Shown piece by piece: positions 9,161 to 17,803 of a stretch of 64,000 nt of DNA. The stretch spans positions 186,001-250,000 of the forward strand of contig JAIXWD010000020.1 of the NCBI GenBank assembly GCA_027482225.1, read 5' to 3'. The stretch is from Bacteroidota bacterium (lineage in GTDB: Bacteria > Bacteroidota > Bacteroidia > UKL13-3). Under the pieces are notes generated by a model, which saw nothing but the letters and a program-made list of their open reading frames with translations, was not told the origin of the DNA and made no database searches. The position numbers were made by a program, and so were the translations under genes. Within the stretch, counting starts at the first letter, position 1. Every line of letters starts with the position of its first letter.

Positions 9161-9433
9161 ATGGAATCGCAATTAACCGATATAGAATACGATATTTTAA
9201 ATGCCATTTATTTTGTTGAACCATTTGAAAACATTTTGGCCGAATGTAACGCTGCGCCCAATGTGGTAGCCGATGTGTTAAAACAACTTATAGCTAAAAA
9301 GTATGTGGTAGCCATGCGTTTTGATGAAGAACAACAAGAATATGTACGTAGTTTTATTTACGATACCGACAACATGCACGCATACGCTTATCTGGCCACC
9401 AAAGAAGGATTACTGGTGCATAATAGTAAGTAA
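9161..9433 (+). CDS. Small conserved hypothetical protein, possible winged-helix fold
   Basis: The ORF track begins inside the glycosyltransferase at 9098; the ATG at 9161 (MESQLTDIEYDIL) lies 7 nt after that gene's stop and is the better start, giving 90 residues. The sequence is acidic and soluble: a helix with DIEYDILNAIYFVEPF, then APNVVADVLKQLIAKKYVVAM, which reads like the helix-turn-helix and wing of a small winged-helix domain, ending with a strand and LATKEGLLVHNSK. It is likely co-transcribed with the two membrane genes. No function can be assigned. Confidence 0.7.
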   Translation: MESQLTDIEYDILNAIYFVEPFENILAECNAAPNVVADVLKQLIAKKYVVAMRFDEEQQEYVRSFIYDTDNMHAYAYLATKEGLLVHNSK

Positions 9434-9494
9434 AAAGGTAAATTCGAATATCTAAATTAGAAATACGAAAAGAAAACTAGTAATAATTGACTAT

Positions 9495-9536
9495 TAACTA
9501 AAATAACTGATAACTCAACATTCATAACTCATAACT
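9495..9536 (+). repeat. Degenerate TAACT heptamer-like tract
   Basis: Five copies of TAACT start at 9495, 9504, 9511, 9525 and 9532, with pairs spaced 7 nt apart (TAACT-n2-TAACT). The 111-nt gap around it has no gene. It resembles a decayed short tandem repeat. Confidence 0.6.
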
Positions 9537-9544
9537 TCCCAAAA

Positions 9545-10549
9545 ATGAAGGCCATCATACTTCAAGGAATTAACCAACCATTAACTTATACAGATGTTGT
9601 TATGCCAACCATACAATCAGGTGAAGTGTTGGTAAAAGTGAAAGCCGCAGCGTTTAATCACCGCGATTATTGGATTCAGAAAGGGAAGTATGGCGGATTA
9701 CGTTTTCCGAGTATACAAGGTAGCGATGGTTGTGGAGTTGTGGAGTCTGTTTTTGATGATGCAAACAAACATTGGTTGGGTAAAGAGGTGGTGATTAATC
9801 CATCTTTAAATTGGGGAAGTAACCCCAACACGCAAGCCAAAGACTATATTATTTTAGGGATGGCACAAGATGGTACTTTTGCCGAGTATGTTAAAGTACA
9901 GGCACGTTTATTACACGAAAAGCCAACGCATTTAACAGCCGAACAAGCCGCTGCATTTCCGCTTGCTGGTTTAACAGGATTTAGGGCATTAATGACGCGT
10001 GCTGCAGCCAAACCGGGTGATACGGTTTTGATTACCGGTGCAGGTGGCGGTGTGGCATTGTTTTGTGTGCAGTTTGCCATTTCCTTAGGTTGTAATGTTT
10101 ATGTTACATCGGGTAGTGATGAAAAAATTGCTAAAGCTATTGCCATGGGTGCTAAAGGTGGCGTGAATTATAAAACAGAAAACTGGCATAAAGAAATACA
10201 AAAAATAAGTGGTGGGTTTGATGCCATTGTTGACAGTGCTTGCGGTGAACAGTTTGAGAAGTTAATTGATATATGTAAACCTGCAGGACGAATTGCATTT
10301 TACGGTGCAACCTTAGGCGCGTTTAACAGTGGTGTTCCTGCTAAAATATTTTGGAAACAACTCACCATTTGTGGTAGCACCATGGGCAATGATGAAGAGT
10401 TTGCGGCTATGGTGAAATTTATTGCCGATCATAAGATTATACCTGTGGTAGATGAAGTTTTTACGTTAGCACAAGCACAAACAGCTGTAGAAAAAATGGC
10501 AAGGGGAGATCAGTTTGGGAAGATTGTATTGAAGGTTGATGAAGTGTAA
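9545..10549 (+). CDS. Zinc-type MDR alcohol dehydrogenase / quinone reductase-like protein
   Basis: This 334-residue protein has the two domains of medium-chain dehydrogenase/reductases. The N-terminal GroES-like half has AAAFNHRDYWIQKGKY and GSDGCGVVE; the Rossmann half has VLITGAGGGVALFCVQFA followed by GCNVYVTSGSDEK. The cysteines that bind structural zinc in classic alcohol dehydrogenases are missing, so a quinone-oxidoreductase-type NADPH enzyme is more likely than a zinc alcohol dehydrogenase. The substrate is not predictable. It stands alone between a repeat tract and a gene remnant. Confidence 0.85.
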   Translation: MKAIILQGINQPLTYTDVVMPTIQSGEVLVKVKAAAFNHRDYWIQKGKYGGLRFPSIQGSDGCGVVESVFDDANKHWLGKEVVINPSLNWGSNPNTQAKDYIILGMAQDGTFAEYVKVQARLLHEKPTHLTAEQAAAFPLAGLTGFRALMTRAAAKPGDTVLITGAGGGVALFCVQFAISLGCNVYVTSGSDEKIAKAIAMGAKGGVNYKTENWHKEIQKISGGFDAIVDSACGEQFEKLIDICKPAGRIAFYGATLGAFNSGVPAKIFWKQLTICGSTMGNDEEFAAMVKFIADHKIIPVVDEVFTLAQAQTAVEKMARGDQFGKIVLKVDEV

Positions 10550-10565
10550 AGCGATTTTTTTACCT

Positions 10566-10754
10566 ATGCAAAAAACTAATCAACGAATTATACAATTAGA
10601 CGGCCTCCCTTTTTTTGCAGTGGTGATGGTGATGTTGGCACATTGGATGCAATGGCAATGGACTAATTCTGTTTTAAAAGTATTTCCGTTTACCCAAGGT
10701 GTTGTTAAGTTGTTTTTTAAATTTCTAGTATTTGATTGTTATCAAACTCGTTAG
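10566..10754 (+). pseudogene. Truncated N-terminus of an acyltransferase 3 (OafA-type) gene
   Basis: The ATG at 10566 opens a 62-residue frame: NQRIIQLDGLPFFAVVMVMLAHWMQWQW matches the first membrane helix of acyltransferase-3 membrane proteins (usual form R-x-x-x-L-D-G-L-R-F-F-A). It then runs VFPFTQGVVKLFFKFLVFD and stops, where a full gene would continue for ~300 more residues. Near the break, the +1 frame reads LIVIKLV, so a frameshift together with a 3' deletion is likely. Note that the usual Arg after DGL is Pro here. The remnant is followed by a short hairpin and the convergent TRIC gene. No function is expected. Confidence 0.7.
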
Positions 10755-10756
10755 CT

Positions 10757-10770
10757 CGGACCTTAGTCCG
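10757..10770. other. Short GC-rich inverted repeat next to the acyltransferase remnant
   Basis: CGGAC-CTTA-GTCCG forms a perfect 5-bp stem in otherwise AT-rich DNA, 3 nt after the premature stop. It could be the remains of a small repeat element at the deletion point, or a weak terminator. Confidence 0.4.
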
Positions 10771-10830
10771 TGTGTCGTAATATTTATAAAAATTAACTGT
10801 ACTCCGCGCGTTAATGGTTGACTTTGGTAA

Positions 10831-11448
10831 TTACCCTTTCTTATATATATCCGGCATATGTAAGTTTAAATACCTTGCACTTGCACGTATTGTAATAATT
10901 ACAAAACCAGCTATAATGCTTACTAAGTTTTCGTCTGTTATAAATTTTAGCAAACCAAAATACATCACGCCCCCTGAAATACAGGCGCTTGCATACACAT
11001 CTTTTCTAAATACGTAAGGAATTTCGTTTAGCAATACATCACGAATAATACCTCCAAAACAGCCGCTAATGGTGCCTATGGCAACTGCAACTATGGGATG
11101 TAAACCAAACGAAATGGCTTTGGCAATAGCTACCACACAAAAAAATGCAAGCCCAATGGTATCTAACCAAAACATGGTGTGGTGAAATTTGCGAATATAT
11201 TTGGTAAAAAACAGTGCAATTAAATAACAAACAATAAGCGTGATGATGGTTTCTAAATCTTTCATCCACGATACTGGCAAACTGCCTATCATCATATCAC
11301 GTAATGTACCACCACCAATTGCGGTAACAAACGTGAGTACTAAAATACCAAACACGTCTAACTTTTTTTGTATAGCTGCCAACGCTCCACTAAATGCAAA
11401 TGCTATAATCCCAAGTAGCTCAACTGTATTATGAAAAGTAAAAAACAT
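10831..11448 (-). CDS. Trimeric intracellular cation (TRIC) channel family protein
   Basis: 205 residues, ~7 membrane helices built as two repeats of three plus one. Each repeat has the family's glycine-rich signature: AIGGGTLRDMMIG and GCFGGIIRDVLLNEIP. Prokaryotic TRIC (UPF0126, YadS-like) proteins form homotrimeric monovalent cation channels in the inner membrane. The stop is at 10831 and the gene starts at the ATG at 11448. It lies 28 nt after the SDR gene in the same direction and may be its operon partner; no functional link is obvious. Confidence 0.88.
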   Translation of the reverse strand: MFFTFHNTVELLGIIAFAFSGALAAIQKKLDVFGILVLTFVTAIGGGTLRDMMIGSLPVSWMKDLETIITLIVCYLIALFFTKYIRKFHHTMFWLDTIGLAFFCVVAIAKAISFGLHPIVAVAIGTISGCFGGIIRDVLLNEIPYVFRKDVYASACISGGVMYFGLLKFITDENLVSIIAGFVIITIRASARYLNLHMPDIYKKG

Positions 11449-11476
11449 AGGTTTAGTTTAATGAGATAAAAGTAGT

Positions 11477-12244
11477 TTATTTATTCTGTATTAAACTCAC
11501 CACCCAAGTAGTTAACCTGCGTGGGAATAAACGGGGCAATACCGATAAAATAAAATTTCCCCATCCATGAATAGCAACATGTTGTCCGCGCATCATAGCT
11601 TGGTAGCCGTATTCAGCAACTTGTTTTGAAGTAGGTAATTTTCGTCCTTTAACCAATTTAGTTTCAGCCATACCAGATACATCCATAAATTTTGATTCGG
11701 TAGGGCCTGGGCAAAGTGCAGTAACTGTAACACCGGTTCCTTTTAATTCTTGCGCTATGGCTTCACTAAAGTGTAAAACAAAGGCCTTAGTTGCATAATA
11801 CACAGCCATGTTTGGTCCAGGTAAAAATCCTGCAACAGATGCTACGTTTAAAATTTTACCGCTACCTCTTTCTAACATTTTTGGTAATAAGCTATGCGTT
11901 AAATGGGCAAGCGTTATCATGTTTAACTCCATCATGTCCTGCGTGGTTTTCCAGTTGCATTTATGATATGCTCCAAAATATCCAAAGCCTGCATTGTTAA
12001 TCAGGTATTGGATGTTTTCGTTTTGTACTTCATCTATCAAATTTTTAACCTCTTCCGGTATAGATAAATCTTTGGCAATTACTTTAATATTTATATCATT
12101 ATAGCGTTTCAATTCTTCTGCCAATGCAAGTAATTTTTCTTTGTTGCGTGCAACTAAAATTAAATCCGATTTTTCATCGGCAAGTACATGTGCTAACTCA
12201 AGCCCAATGCCGCTGGATGCACCAGTAATTAATGCTGTTCTCAT
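11477..12244 (-). CDS. Short-chain dehydrogenase/reductase
   Basis: A 255-residue classical SDR. TGASSGIGLELA binds the dinucleotide, NNAGFGYFG is the structural NNAG motif, and the catalytic Ser and YYATK (Tyr-x-x-x-Lys) are present, followed by ALCPGPTESKF. It is closest in pattern to the DltE/YqjQ-type oxidoreductases of unknown substrate; the C-terminal RLFPRRLTTWVV suggests membrane association. It starts 4 nt after the rnhB stop, so it is co-transcribed with rnhB. Confidence 0.88.
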   Translation of the reverse strand: MRTALITGASSGIGLELAHVLADEKSDLILVARNKEKLLALAEELKRYNDINIKVIAKDLSIPEEVKNLIDEVQNENIQYLINNAGFGYFGAYHKCNWKTTQDMMELNMITLAHLTHSLLPKMLERGSGKILNVASVAGFLPGPNMAVYYATKAFVLHFSEAIAQELKGTGVTVTALCPGPTESKFMDVSGMAETKLVKGRKLPTSKQVAEYGYQAMMRGQHVAIHGWGNFILSVLPRLFPRRLTTWVVSLIQNK

Positions 12245-12248
12245 AAAG

Positions 12249-12854
12249 TTATTTTAAATCTAAAGTGATTTGATCATTTAATAAAGTAAAGGTCATGCGG
12301 TGCAATGATGTTGCACCAAATTGTTTAATGGCCTCGCGATGAGCTTTGGTTGGATAGCCCATGTTTTTATCCCAACTGAATTGCGGATACTGTTGGTGTG
12401 CGTTTTGCATAAACTCATCGCGGTATGTTTTAGCTAAGATGGATGCAGCTGCTATGGATTGGTATTTTCCATCGCCTTTAACCACACACTCATGTTTAAT
12501 TTTTTTGTAAGGAATAAAACGATTGCCATCAATTAAAAGCAAAACAGGTTCAGTAATCAACTTATCTAAAGCGGCATGCATCGCCATAAAAGATGCTTTT
12601 AAAATATTGTACTTATCAATATCCTTATTGCTAAGTTGTGCAACACCATAACTCAAAGCGCGTGCTTCAATTTCTAATCGTAATTCGTTACGCTGCCGTT
12701 CATTCAATTTTTTCGAATCATCCAAACCACGAATGGGTTTTTTATCATCCAAAATTACTGCAGCGGCAAACACCGGTCCGGCAAGACAACCTCGTCCGGC
12801 TTCATCACAACCTGCTTCTAATAAACCTTTCTGATAATATCGTTTTAATCCCAT
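12249..12854 (-). CDS. rnhB: Ribonuclease HII
   Basis: 201 residues, the usual length. GCDEAGRGCLAGPV carries the first two metal-binding acids (Asp, Glu), LDDSKKL the substrate loop, VLLIDGNR another acid, and ASILAKTYRDEFM the last Asp region. The enzyme cuts the RNA strand of RNA-DNA hybrids and starts removal of single ribonucleotides from DNA. It lies upstream of the SDR gene in the same transcription unit, and the ferritin terminator separates it from the gene before it. Confidence 0.95.
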   Translation of the reverse strand: MGLKRYYQKGLLEAGCDEAGRGCLAGPVFAAAVILDDKKPIRGLDDSKKLNERQRNELRLEIEARALSYGVAQLSNKDIDKYNILKASFMAMHAALDKLITEPVLLLIDGNRFIPYKKIKHECVVKGDGKYQSIAAASILAKTYRDEFMQNAHQQYPQFSWDKNMGYPTKAHREAIKQFGATSLHRMTFTLLNDQITLDLK

Positions 12855-12863
12855 GTTTTATTT

Positions 12864-12900
12864 AAAAAAAATGTTTGATTACTCATGCCATCAAACATTT
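12864..12900 (-). terminator. Rho-independent terminator of the ferritin gene
   Basis: AAATGTTTGAT and ATCAAACATTT pair perfectly (11 bp, 10-nt loop); read on the minus strand a run of eight Ts follows. It lies just after the ferritin stop and just before rnhB. Confidence 0.9.
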
Positions 12901-12904
12901 AAAA

Positions 12905-13423
12905 TTATTCAGCCGAATCTTCTGGTTTAGCGTTAGCTAATTTTTCTAATTCTTTATCGATGTAATAAAGTGATTGTGGGCCACCGCCAATTAATTTTAT
13001 TCTATCAATTAAGCGGGTAAACTGCATTTCTTCCTCCAATTGTTCATCCACAAAAAACTTTAAAAATGCTTCAGTAGCATGGTCGTTTTCTTTGCGCGAT
13101 GTTTCAATCAATTTATAAATAGATTGGGTTACTTTATTTTCTGCTTCCAACGATTTTTGGCAAGTTTCCAAGATACTTTTAAATACAGTTCCTGGTTTTT
13201 TTAACTCAGGCACGTGTGCATGACCACCAACTTGATTGATGTAGTTAAAAAACTTCATAAAATGTACTTGTTCTTCGGCACTTTGCTTGTAATAAAATGC
13301 AGCCGATCCTTCGTATCCATTGCTATCGCACCACGATGCAACCGATAAATAATGGTATATCGCAGCCATCTCTAAGGTAAGATGTGCGTTTAATGCTGCT
13401 TCTACTTTTTTAGGTATTAACAT
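12905..13423 (-). CDS. Non-heme ferritin
   Basis: A 172-residue four-helix bundle. Ferroxidase-site residues are visible in LTLEMAAIYHYLS (Glu), QSAEEQVHFMKFF (Glu, His) and FVDEQLEEEMQFTRLI (Glu, Gln). The C-terminal extension is acidic. It stores iron as a 24-mer shell in the cytoplasm and detoxifies ferrous iron. FtnA-like rather than bacterioferritin, since no heme-binding Met is placed as expected. It follows fhs by 33 nt on the minus strand and ends in a strong terminator. Confidence 0.93.
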   Translation of the reverse strand: MLIPKKVEAALNAHLTLEMAAIYHYLSVASWCDSNGYEGSAAFYYKQSAEEQVHFMKFFNYINQVGGHAHVPELKKPGTVFKSILETCQKSLEAENKVTQSIYKLIETSRKENDHATEAFLKFFVDEQLEEEMQFTRLIDRIKLIGGGPQSLYYIDKELEKLANAKPEDSAE

Positions 13424-13456
13424 AATTTATTTAGTTTAAAAGTTTAACAATAATCA

Positions 13457-15124
13457 TTAACTCAAGCCTTCAATAACACCGTTGTTAAATGTCATGCCCT
13501 TTGCAGCAGGTTCTTTTGGTAAGCCAGGCATTCGCATTATGTCACCACAAACAGCTACAATAAATCCTGCACCGGTGTTAATTACCAAATCTTGCACATG
13601 TAAGGTATGTCCGGTTGGCGCACCATACACATCAGCATTATCAGTAAAACTATATTGTGTCTTGGCAATACAAACAGGCAAATTAGCTAAGTTATTTTTC
13701 TTAATTCTGCCTAATACGGTTTTACATTTGCTACCAAACTCTACTTTATTGGCACGGTATATTTTTGTAGCTACTTTTTCAATTTTAGTTTCAATGCTAT
13801 CCTCTAATTCGTAGGTAAAGTTAATAGGTTTTGATGGATTGTTTTCAACGGTATGCACAATTTTATTGGCCAATTCAACAGCACCTTCTCCACCTTTAAC
13901 AAATGCTTCGTTTACTGCAAATGCACAACTTTTTTCTTCACACCAAGTGCGTAAAAAGTCAATTTCTTCTTGCACATCAAAATGAAATTTATTTAATGAT
14001 ACTACAATACTTTGTCCAAAACCTTGTAAGTTTTCGATATGGCGTTGCATGTTTGGTAAGCCAGCTTTAATGCCATTCATGTTTGGTTTTTTAGTAGCAT
14101 CCAATTCTAAGCCCGCATGCATTTTTATGGATTGTGTAGTTACTACCAATACAGTTGCTTTAGGTTTTAATTTAGCCACGCGACATTTAATATCTAAAAA
14201 CTTTTCGGCACCCAAATCACTTCCAAAACCAGATTCAGTTACCACGTACTCAGCGCAACTTAATGCCATTTTTGTGGCAATAACACTGTTGCAACCATGA
14301 GCAATATTTGCAAATGGTCCACCATGAATCATAGCCGGAGTATTTTCAGTAGTTTGAACAAGGTTTGGCATAATGGCATCTTTTAACAAAATGGTAATTG
14401 CACCACCTACACCTAAATCTTTAACAGTAAAAGGCGAGTTATCCATTTTATAACCAAGAATAATGCGCTCAATGCGTTGTTGCAAATCGTCAAAGTTTTC
14501 GCTTAAACACAAGGCCGCCATAATTTCGCTGGCAGGTGTAATATCAAAACCTGTTTCTTGCGGAATACCATTGGTAAGTCCACCCAAACCTGTAGTTACA
14601 AAACGTAAGCTTCTATCGTTCACATCAAGCACACGTTTCCAAGTTATTTGTTTTAGTGCTTTATCGCTGTTTAAGTTGTTATATTGATAGTTATCTAGCA
14701 ATGCAGCAATGGTATTATTAGCAGTTGTTATGGCATGAAAATCTCCAGTAAAATGAAGGTTTATATCATCCATTGGTAACACTTGTGCGTAACCACCTCC
14801 AGCTGCACCACCTTTCATACCAAACACAGGCCCTAGTGAAGGTTCGCGCAAAGCTGCGATACATTTTTTGCCAATTTTATTTAAACCTAAACTGGCACTA
14901 ACGGTAGTTACTGTTTTACCTACACCAGCTTTGGTAGGAGAGATAGCCGTTACCAAAATCAAATTATTTTTATTAATGTTGGTTTCGTTCAATACATTTA
15001 ATTCAACCTTGGCTTTGGTTTTACCATATGGTATAATGTTATCTGCAATTATATTTAACCCATCTGCAATTTGTTGTATAGGTTTTAATGTTACTTCTCG
15101 AGAAATTTCAATGTCTGATTTCAT
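13457..15124 (-). CDS. fhs: Formate--tetrahydrofolate ligase
   Basis: At 555 residues it is the full family length. The nucleotide-binding loop reads SPTKAGVGKTVTT (the common form is PAGEGKTT), followed by ALREPSLGPVFGMKGGAAGGGYAQVLPMDDINLHFTGDFHAI, part of which is the family signature, and near the C-terminus GFIVAVCGDIMRMPGLPK. It makes 10-formyl-tetrahydrofolate from formate, ATP and THF for purine synthesis and one-carbon metabolism. It lies 24 nt after the GT4 gene in the same direction. The KAGV change in the P-loop is the only oddity. Confidence 0.95.
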   Translation of the reverse strand: MKSDIEISREVTLKPIQQIADGLNIIADNIIPYGKTKAKVELNVLNETNINKNNLILVTAISPTKAGVGKTVTTVSASLGLNKIGKKCIAALREPSLGPVFGMKGGAAGGGYAQVLPMDDINLHFTGDFHAITTANNTIAALLDNYQYNNLNSDKALKQITWKRVLDVNDRSLRFVTTGLGGLTNGIPQETGFDITPASEIMAALCLSENFDDLQQRIERIILGYKMDNSPFTVKDLGVGGAITILLKDAIMPNLVQTTENTPAMIHGGPFANIAHGCNSVIATKMALSCAEYVVTESGFGSDLGAEKFLDIKCRVAKLKPKATVLVVTTQSIKMHAGLELDATKKPNMNGIKAGLPNMQRHIENLQGFGQSIVVSLNKFHFDVQEEIDFLRTWCEEKSCAFAVNEAFVKGGEGAVELANKIVHTVENNPSKPINFTYELEDSIETKIEKVATKIYRANKVEFGSKCKTVLGRIKKNNLANLPVCIAKTQYSFTDNADVYGAPTGHTLHVQDLVINTGAGFIVAVCGDIMRMPGLPKEPAAKGMTFNNGVIEGLS

Positions 15125-15148
15125 ATGTGTTTGAGGTTTTACTATTTG

Positions 15149-16279
15149 TTATTTTAATGCTGCAGCTTTTTCAATACTATTCCAAAGTTGCATAGCCGAA
15201 ATATCCCAATTAAAATCTAGTTTTCGTTTGGCACTTGCAATTTTTTTTTGCTCATAGAAATCTTGGTCGTTAGTTAGTTTTATCATAGCTTCGGTTACCT
15301 GGTTTGCATCATCGGGTGAAACTAAAATCCCTGCATTGCCAGCAACCTCGGGCATTGATGTTACGTTAGATGTAATTACAGGCACATCACAAGCCATGGC
15401 TTCAATAATTGGTAATCCAAAACCTTCGAAAAATGGAATGTACACCATTGCATGTGCAGCAGCAGTTATTAAATATAAATCTTCTTCAGCAACTCGGCCT
15501 GTAAAAATTACATCTTGTTGGTATTTCATTTGATTGTATGTTTTTTCAATACCTGAACTTTGCCAAGCTTTACGGCCAACTATCAACAATTTAAAATTGT
15601 TTAGGGTTGATGTTTTGTATGCATCAAATGCCTTGAGTAATGTTTCAATATTTTTACGCGGATGCATGGCACCTACATAACAAAAATAATTGCAGCCATC
15701 GGCAAACTTCTGTTTGATTTGTGTTTTTGCGTTTTCGTTAATCGGCTTAAACCCTTTGCTAGGTGCGTTGTACACCACATCTATTTTATTGGGGTTGATG
15801 TTAAATTGTGTAACTATATCTTGTTTGGTGTAATTAGATACCGCTACTAACCTTGCAGCTTTGTGGGCATACCGCGGAAAAAATGTGGTGTAATACCAAT
15901 ACTCCAATTTGTTGATGCCTTGTTTAAAATGCAAAAAAGCTAAGTCGTGAATAACTGCTAGTTGTGGTATATTGGTTCGTAAACTCAAATAACCATCAGT
16001 GCTCACAAATACATCTGCTTTATGTTTCTTTAATGCCTTTGTAACAGAAAAATTAAAGAACCAATAATACAAAAATGGATGACGTGCCTGAGGAAAAAGT
16101 GTTATTGGTTTTACATTATCGGCAAACACAAATTCTTTGCTAAATGGTCTATCAAACAAAAAAATAAATTCATGTTCGGGATGGTTATGCGCAATACGCT
16201 GCATGGTTTCGTATGTATACCTGCCAATACCCTCAAGTTTATTGGCAAGTAAAAATCGCGCATTAACTGCTATTCGCAT
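15149..16279 (-). CDS. Family 4 (GT-B) glycosyltransferase
   Basis: The ORF track begins at 16402 with a hydrophobic leader that overlaps the divergent gene; MRIAVNARFLL at 16279 is the normal family start, giving 376 residues. The N-terminal Rossmann domain has KLEGIGRYTYE; the C-terminal donor domain has CYVGAMHPRKNIETLLKAF and the retaining GT4 signature FEGFGLPIIEAMACDVPVI with two glutamates. It transfers a sugar from a nucleotide donor, probably to a polysaccharide or lipid acceptor. It is divergent from the Wzx-Wzz-Wzy block and likely takes part in the same surface glycan pathway. Confidence 0.88.
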   Translation of the reverse strand: MRIAVNARFLLANKLEGIGRYTYETMQRIAHNHPEHEFIFLFDRPFSKEFVFADNVKPITLFPQARHPFLYYWFFNFSVTKALKKHKADVFVSTDGYLSLRTNIPQLAVIHDLAFLHFKQGINKLEYWYYTTFFPRYAHKAARLVAVSNYTKQDIVTQFNINPNKIDVVYNAPSKGFKPINENAKTQIKQKFADGCNYFCYVGAMHPRKNIETLLKAFDAYKTSTLNNFKLLIVGRKAWQSSGIEKTYNQMKYQQDVIFTGRVAEEDLYLITAAAHAMVYIPFFEGFGLPIIEAMACDVPVITSNVTSMPEVAGNAGILVSPDDANQVTEAMIKLTNDQDFYEQKKIASAKRKLDFNWDISAMQLWNSIEKAAALK

Positions 16280-16359
16280 AAAATTAATAGGACTAAATGT
16301 GCTTGTAATAATTATTATTGTACACAAATAAACAATTAATATTAAAAGGCCGCACCTCG

Positions 16360-17796
16360 ATGTCGAAAAAAATTTTAATAAATGTGTTTTTACTTGTAGC
16401 AATTAATCTGCTCATAAAACCATTTTGGATTTTGGGTATTGACAGAACTGTTCAAAACACAGTAGGTAATGATATTTATGGTGCTTACATGGTTATGTTT
16501 AACATTTCATTAATGTTTACCATGTTGTTAGATTTTGGTATTAACAATTATACCAGTTCATTTATTGCTAAACATAATCAATTATTTAGTAAAAGATTCG
16601 CATCATTATTTCCCTTGAAAATAGTTTTTGCTATAGCATACCTTTTTGTTACATTGGGTTTTGGGTTGATGTTTGGTATTGTCGGAAAGCAACTTTGGTT
16701 GTTATTATTATTAGCGTTAAATCAGATTTTAGCATTTTTTATTTTGTTTTTCAGAGCTAATATTAGCGGACTACAACTATTTAAAACTGATGCTTTTCTA
16801 TCAGTAACCGATAGGGGCATGATGATATTTTTTGCAATTATTTTAATGCTAGTTTACAATGGTAATTTTACAATTGAACACTTTATTTTATCACAGTCAT
16901 TTGGATATTCTGCTTCTTTAGTTATTTCATTTTGGGTGTTAAAAAAACCATTGCAAGGGGTTAAGCTTAATTTTAAAAAAGTAATGATGTGGAGTATGAT
17001 TCGCCAATCATGGCCTTATGCTCTGCTCGCATTGTTAATGACTATTTACATGCGTAGCGATATTTTAATGATGAAAAAGTTACTTTCAAATGGTGACGAA
17101 CAAAATGGTGTTTATGCAGTTGCCAATCGTTTATTAGAAGCAGCAAATATGTTTGCTGTTTTAGTTGCGGGAATGTTGCTGCCATTATTCTCCAATATGA
17201 TCAAACGTAAGGAAGATTTAAGCAGTTTAATTAAAATGAGTATAACAATTCTAATTTTACCTGCAGTTGGTGCAGCCTCTATTTCTTGGTTTTACCATAT
17301 GGATGTGATGATGCTATTAAGTAAAACAAGTCCAGTAGAGTCTGGTCATGTATTTAAATACGTTATGATTAGTTTTGTAGCTATGTGTATAATGTACATT
17401 TTTGGCACTTTGTTAACTGCTAATGGAAACATAACGTTACTTAATAAGCTTGCAGCCATGGCTTTAGTCATAAATTTAACCGTTAATTTATTTCTGCAGC
17501 CAAAATTAGGAGCCAAGGGAGCAGCATTGTCTGCTGTATTTACACATAGTTTTATTGCTTTAACCAATATGTATTATGCAATTAAAAACCTAAAAGTTAA
17601 GATAAATACTAGTTATATACTAAGGTTTTTTTTCGTTTTGATTACAATAACCATTAGTGTAGGATTAGCTCATTATCGTGGTATAAATCTTAGCATAGCC
17701 ATTTGTTTTTCAATTGTAATTGCTATACTAATGTTATTTATTACACGTTTATTAAATATTCAACAATTTAAACAACTATTGCAAAGCCGCGTTTAA
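16360..17796 (+). CDS. Polysaccharide flippase, Wzx-like (MATE/MOP superfamily)
   Basis: The ORF-track start at 16318 is a TTG; the ATG at 16360 (MSKKILINVFLL) gives 478 residues and a proper first membrane helix. There are 12-14 hydrophobic helices. NDIYGAYMVMFNISLMFTMLLDFGINNY and YMRSDILMMKKLLSNGDEQNGVYAVANRLLEA match oligosaccharide flippases of the polysaccharide biosynthesis family. It would flip lipid-linked repeat units across the inner membrane. It is followed by a Wzz-like gene with its own promoter and an O-antigen ligase/polymerase-like gene. Confidence 0.87.
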   Translation: MSKKILINVFLLVAINLLIKPFWILGIDRTVQNTVGNDIYGAYMVMFNISLMFTMLLDFGINNYTSSFIAKHNQLFSKRFASLFPLKIVFAIAYLFVTLGFGLMFGIVGKQLWLLLLLALNQILAFFILFFRANISGLQLFKTDAFLSVTDRGMMIFFAIILMLVYNGNFTIEHFILSQSFGYSASLVISFWVLKKPLQGVKLNFKKVMMWSMIRQSWPYALLALLMTIYMRSDILMMKKLLSNGDEQNGVYAVANRLLEAANMFAVLVAGMLLPLFSNMIKRKEDLSSLIKMSITILILPAVGAASISWFYHMDVMMLLSKTSPVESGHVFKYVMISFVAMCIMYIFGTLLTANGNITLLNKLAAMALVINLTVNLFLQPKLGAKGAALSAVFTHSFIALTNMYYAIKNLKVKINTSYILRFFFVLITITISVGLAHYRGINLSIAICFSIVIAILMLFITRLLNIQQFKQLLQSRV

Positions 17797-17803
17797 GTGG
17801 TAA

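Noticed and set aside
10536-10565. Upstream start (MMKCKAIFLP) of the acyltransferase remnant
   Set aside because: It overlaps the end of the MDR gene and the ATG at 10566 matches the family N-terminus better.
15125-15148. Riboswitch (such as a THF switch) before fhs
   Set aside because: The gap to the upstream gene is only 24 nt, too short for such an element.
16280-16402. Hydrophobic N-terminal extension of the GT4 glycosyltransferase as a membrane anchor
   Set aside because: It overlaps the divergent wzx-like start region and the family begins at MRIAVNARFLL; the extension is most likely untranslated leader.
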